Shown here piece after piece: positions 61,614-64,000 of a DNA stretch of 64,000 nt (positions within the stretch are counted from its first letter, which is position 1; every line of letters starts with the position of its first letter). Made by a program: the position numbers and the translations under genes. Source of the stretch: Antarctobacter albus. GTDB taxonomy: Bacteria > Pseudomonadota > Alphaproteobacteria > Rhodobacterales > Rhodobacteraceae. The stretch covers positions 558,001 to 622,000 of the forward strand of contig NZ_FMZI01000001.1 of assembly GCF_900101505.1 (NCBI RefSeq). Reading direction: 5' to 3'. The notes beneath the pieces were generated by a model that saw nothing but the letters and a program-made list of their open reading frames with translations, was not told the DNA's origin and made no database searches.

Positions 61614-61928
61614 TCAATCCGTGCCCGAGGCCGAGCCCACGGCAAGCACCGCCAGCACACCGCCCGCGATGATCGCCGGGGCCAGTGCAAAGGGGTCACC
61701 ATCGGCGACCGCCGCACCATCGACTCGGCGGCAAAAGCGCAGGACCTGCCCTTCACGCTCTTCGGTGTCGGGGCGACAATTGTAGGTGACACCGTTGGCG
61801 CCCAGCACCTGCACCGTGTAGACAGGCACGCCGGACGGACCGATCACCCGGGCCTCGGTCGTGGCCTGGGCAAGGGCAGGCTGTGCTAGACCGGCGCAGA
61901 GGCCCGTGGCCAAGAGAATCTGTTTCAT
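61614..61928 (-). CDS. Small exported protein of unknown function
   Basis: A 104-residue protein. Signal peptide about 1-19 (MKQILLATGLCAGLAQPALAQ), a Cys pair in YNCRPDTEEREGQVLRFCRR, and a C-terminal hydrophobic Ala/Gly/Val-rich stretch (APAIIAGGVLAVLAVGSASG, about 84-102) that could anchor it in a membrane. The start at 61928 has GGAG upstream; the open frame extends further but without a site. No family recognised. Confidence 0.78.
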   Translation of the reverse strand: MKQILLATGLCAGLAQPALAQATTEARVIGPSGVPVYTVQVLGANGVTYNCRPDTEEREGQVLRFCRRVDGAAVADGDPFALAPAIIAGGVLAVLAVGSASGTD

Positions 61929-62055
61929 GATCGTTACTCCACTGACTGGTTCAACGATCCCTGTCGTGCCAAAGCGCCGCCGGGGCCGAAACGGGAAAAA
62001 CGCGCGGCGTGGATCAGGACGCGCGGGCCTGGGAAGACACCCGCGCGCGCCCTTA

Positions 62056-63531
62056 TCAAAGTCCGTAGATGGCGCTGAACTTCTCTTCGAGATAGTCGAG
62101 CAGCGGCGCCTCTGAGGGGGCCGCGCCACTGGCCTTCTCGATCACCTCGCGCGGGGTGTAGAGGCCGCCATGCTGCTGAAGGTTGTCTCGCAACCAGTCC
62201 GTGGCGCCCGAGGTATCGCCCTGTGCCAATTGCCCGTCCAGCCCGGGCACGGCATCGCGCAGCGCCTTGTAAAGGCAGCCTGCATAGACATTGCCCAGCG
62301 AATAGGTCGGGAAATAGCCGAACAGACCGGCGGACCAGTGCACGTCCTGCAGAACCCCGTCCGAGGGCTTGTCCACCGCGAACCCGAAATCGGCCAGGAA
62401 ACGGTCATTCCAAGCGGTTTCCAGGTCATCGACCTGCAGGTCGCCGGAAATCAGCGCCCGTTCCAGGTCAAAGCGCAACAGGACGTGCAGGTTGTATTGC
62501 AGCTCGTCCGCCTCGGTCCGGATATAGCCGTTGCGCACCTTGTTGACCGCGGCATAGAACCCGTCTTCGTCGGCGATGCCGATATCCCCGAAGGTGTCCC
62601 GCATCTGGCCATAGAGCCAGCCGGTGAAGGCGCGCGAGCGGCCCAGCTGGTTCTCGTAGATCCGGCTCTGGCTTTCATGCACCCCCATCGAGACCCCTGC
62701 CCCCAGCGGCGTCAGGCGGTAGGTCGGGTCGATGTTCTGTTCATAGCTGCCGTGGCCGACCTCGTGGATCGTCGAGTAGAAACAGTTGAACGGTTCCAGC
62801 GGCATGGTGCGCGTGGTGATGCGCACATCGTCACCCGAGCCGGAGCTGAACGGGTGCACCGCCTTGTCCACCCTGCCCCGCCGCATGTCATAGCCAAAGG
62901 TCTTGGCCAGCAGGCGGGCCAGTTTCATCTGCCCGGCCTCGTCAAAGGCACCGGACAGGCCCTGTGGTGCCGGTTTCGCCAGCACGGCCTCGCGCAGCGC
63001 GACCAGCCGGGGCCGCAGGGCGCCGAACATCGCCTCAAGGTCGGCGGCCTTGGCACCGGGTTCATAGTCATCCAGCAGCGCGTCATAGACATCGCCACCC
63101 GCGGCCAGCGCAGCGCCTTCCTCTTGCCTCAGTGCGATGACCTCTTTCAGCGCCGGGGCAAAAGCCGCAAAATCGTCATCCGCCCGCGCCTCGGCCCAGA
63201 TCACGTGGCTGCGGCTGACCATGCGGGCAATTTCCGAGGCAAGCCGTTCGGGCACACGCACGCTGCGGTCATGGCTGCGCCGGATGTGGCGCAGCTGCGC
63301 GCGGGCGACCGGATCGAGGTTTTCCTCAGCGATCGCCGCCAGCCAGTCCCCGATGCGCGGGTCTGTGCGACGCTGGTGCAGGATCGCCTCCATCGCGGCG
63401 CGTTCATCGCTGCGCTGGTCTGCCGCCCCGCGCGGCATCATGGTTTCCTGATCCCAGCTCAACCGTCCCGCGACCTGCGCCAGCGCCTCGGTGTCGCGCT
63501 GGAAGGCCATCAAATCGTCGTATGCACTCAT
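62056..63531 (-). CDS. Carboxypeptidase M32 family metallopeptidase
   Basis: Zn carboxypeptidase of the Taq type; 491 residues. Active site HExxH in YSTIHEVGHGSYEQNIDP, with the third ligand Glu in SMGVHESQSRIYENQLGRS. N-terminal helices begin SAYDDLMAFQRDTEALAQVAGRLSWDQETMMPRGAADQRSDERAAM. Cytosolic, trims C-terminal residues of peptides. Its ATG at 63531 directly abuts the ctaA stop (63532), so they are likely in one operon with ctaA first. Confidence 0.95.
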   Translation of the reverse strand: MSAYDDLMAFQRDTEALAQVAGRLSWDQETMMPRGAADQRSDERAAMEAILHQRRTDPRIGDWLAAIAEENLDPVARAQLRHIRRSHDRSVRVPERLASEIARMVSRSHVIWAEARADDDFAAFAPALKEVIALRQEEGAALAAGGDVYDALLDDYEPGAKAADLEAMFGALRPRLVALREAVLAKPAPQGLSGAFDEAGQMKLARLLAKTFGYDMRRGRVDKAVHPFSSGSGDDVRITTRTMPLEPFNCFYSTIHEVGHGSYEQNIDPTYRLTPLGAGVSMGVHESQSRIYENQLGRSRAFTGWLYGQMRDTFGDIGIADEDGFYAAVNKVRNGYIRTEADELQYNLHVLLRFDLERALISGDLQVDDLETAWNDRFLADFGFAVDKPSDGVLQDVHWSAGLFGYFPTYSLGNVYAGCLYKALRDAVPGLDGQLAQGDTSGATDWLRDNLQQHGGLYTPREVIEKASGAAPSEAPLLDYLEEKFSAIYGL

Positions 63532-64000
63532 TCAGCTCGTGCCTCTTATGCTTTGTGGTGCGGGATAGCGCGCGGCAAACCGCGCCCGCAATATCAGTGC
63601 CAATAGTGCGACCGCCCCCAGCTGATGCACGATGGCAATATGCCAGGGCGCGGCATACACAACCGTGACGATACCCAGCACAACCTGCACGAACAAGACG
63701 GCAAAAACAGCGTTGAAACGGAAGCGCGTATCCCGGTTGGCGGACCGCCGCGCGCGCAGCCAGACCACGACACCGAAGGCAAACAGCAGATAGCCCGTGA
63801 CACGGTGCATGAACTGCACCAGCCCGGCATTCTCGAAGAAGTTCCGCCAGAGCGGCTCGAAGTCGAAGGCGTTCGAGGGGAACACCTCGCCGCCCATCAG
63901 CGGCCAGTCGTTATAACTGCGGCCCGCGTCGATCCCGGCCACCAGCGCGCCCAGCAGGATCTGCAGAAAGGCGAAATGCATCAGCCCCGTTGCCATCGAG
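63532..64000 (-). CDS. ctaA: Heme A synthase (COX15/CtaA), 5' part cut by window edge
   Basis: Oxidises the heme O C8 methyl to give heme A for aa3-type oxidases. Only the C-terminal 155 or so codons are here; the frame runs off the right edge. Membrane segments with conserved histidines: FMHRVTGYLLFAFGVVVWLRAR and HIAIVHQLGAVALLALIL (heme-ligand His residues). FLQILLGALVAGIDAGRSYNDWPLMGGEVFP is the conserved family segment between helices. It lies directly upstream of the M32 peptidase gene. Confidence 0.94.
   Translation of the reverse strand, partial: SMATGLMHFAFLQILLGALVAGIDAGRSYNDWPLMGGEVFPSNAFDFEPLWRNFFENAGLVQFMHRVTGYLLFAFGVVVWLRARRSANRDTRFRFNAVFAVLFVQVVLGIVTVVYAAPWHIAIVHQLGAVALLALILRARFAARYPAPQSIRGTS

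Noticed and set aside
1-64000. tRNA or rRNA genes, CRISPR arrays, insertion sequences, prophage, toxin-antitoxin or defence islands
   Set aside because: No cloverleaf-like segments, direct-repeat arrays, transposases, integrases or known defence proteins were recognised in the intergenic regions or coding sequences.

Overview
The window is a 64 kb piece of a GC-rich alphaproteobacterial chromosome, most likely from the order Rhodobacterales (Roseobacter group). This rests on the gene content: a TRAP transporter beside a Cache-sensor two-component system, ALA synthase of the C4 (HemA) type, a fused carnitine 3-dehydrogenase/thioesterase, a stand-alone pterin-binding methyltransferase beside a MetF-like protein and a 'virulence factor' family protein, and orphan TadE/TadG proteins. 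It also rests on FNR-type and CtrA-type boxes of alphaproteobacterial form. It is ordinary chromosome: I see no tRNA, rRNA, CRISPR array, insertion sequence, prophage or biosynthetic island.

Layout, left to right. 1-5782: a TRAP transporter for an organic acid-like solute (DctM cut by the left edge, DctQ, DctP), divergent from a sensor kinase/response regulator pair. 5801-12237: branched-chain amino acid synthesis. ilvB is preceded by a 15-codon leader peptide and an attenuator-like terminator. An acyltransferase and a hybrid sensor kinase separate ilvB from ilvN. 12286-15988: an OB-fold-like small protein, an HTH regulator, a Rieske oxygenase with a short partner, and a DUF2189 membrane protein. 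16227-21321: prfB, then PBP1a and an N-acetylmuramoyl-L-alanine amidase. 21393-25162: an aminotransferase, then a forward run of a BepA-like metalloprotease, a DsbA-like protein and a small thioredoxin-like protein (envelope quality control). 25169-29573: ispG, a RodZ-like protein with a duplicated C-terminal domain, and hemA with a perfect FNR box upstream. 29840-33173: ECF sigma/anti-sigma pair, M20 peptidase, a membrane protein. 33176-34919: divergent glycosyltransferase and sulfotransferase-like genes. 34910-39530: a reverse run of glycerate 2-kinase, carnitine dehydrogenase-thioesterase, SDR, a lipoprotein and an SGNH hydrolase. 39865-42964: rlmE, DUF1428, ppx, a second sulfotransferase. 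43172-46185: a tight one-carbon/methionine cluster. 46228-51557: small secreted protein with a CtrA-like box, receiver-like protein, an AT-rich gap, an EEP-family protein, a periplasmic ClpP-fold protein, TadG and TadE. 51734-64000: mfd, a membrane protein, hemB, a SYLF lipoprotein, usg, gyrA, two small envelope proteins, an M32 carboxypeptidase, and the 3' part of ctaA, cut by the right edge.

The most interesting signals are regulatory: (i) the ilvB leader peptide and attenuator (6349-6452) with mutually exclusive hairpins; (ii) a perfect 22-bp palindrome with an extra half-site between two convergent genes (57682-57724); (iii) the FNR box upstream of hemA; (iv) a two-way CtrA box at 46497-46512; (v) inverted repeats between the TRAP operon and its two-component system. 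At protein level the best leads are the RodZ-like protein with two copies of its C-terminal domain, the acetolactate synthase with Glu in place of the usual Mg-binding Asp, and the one-carbon cluster. I found no convincing wholly new multi-gene system.
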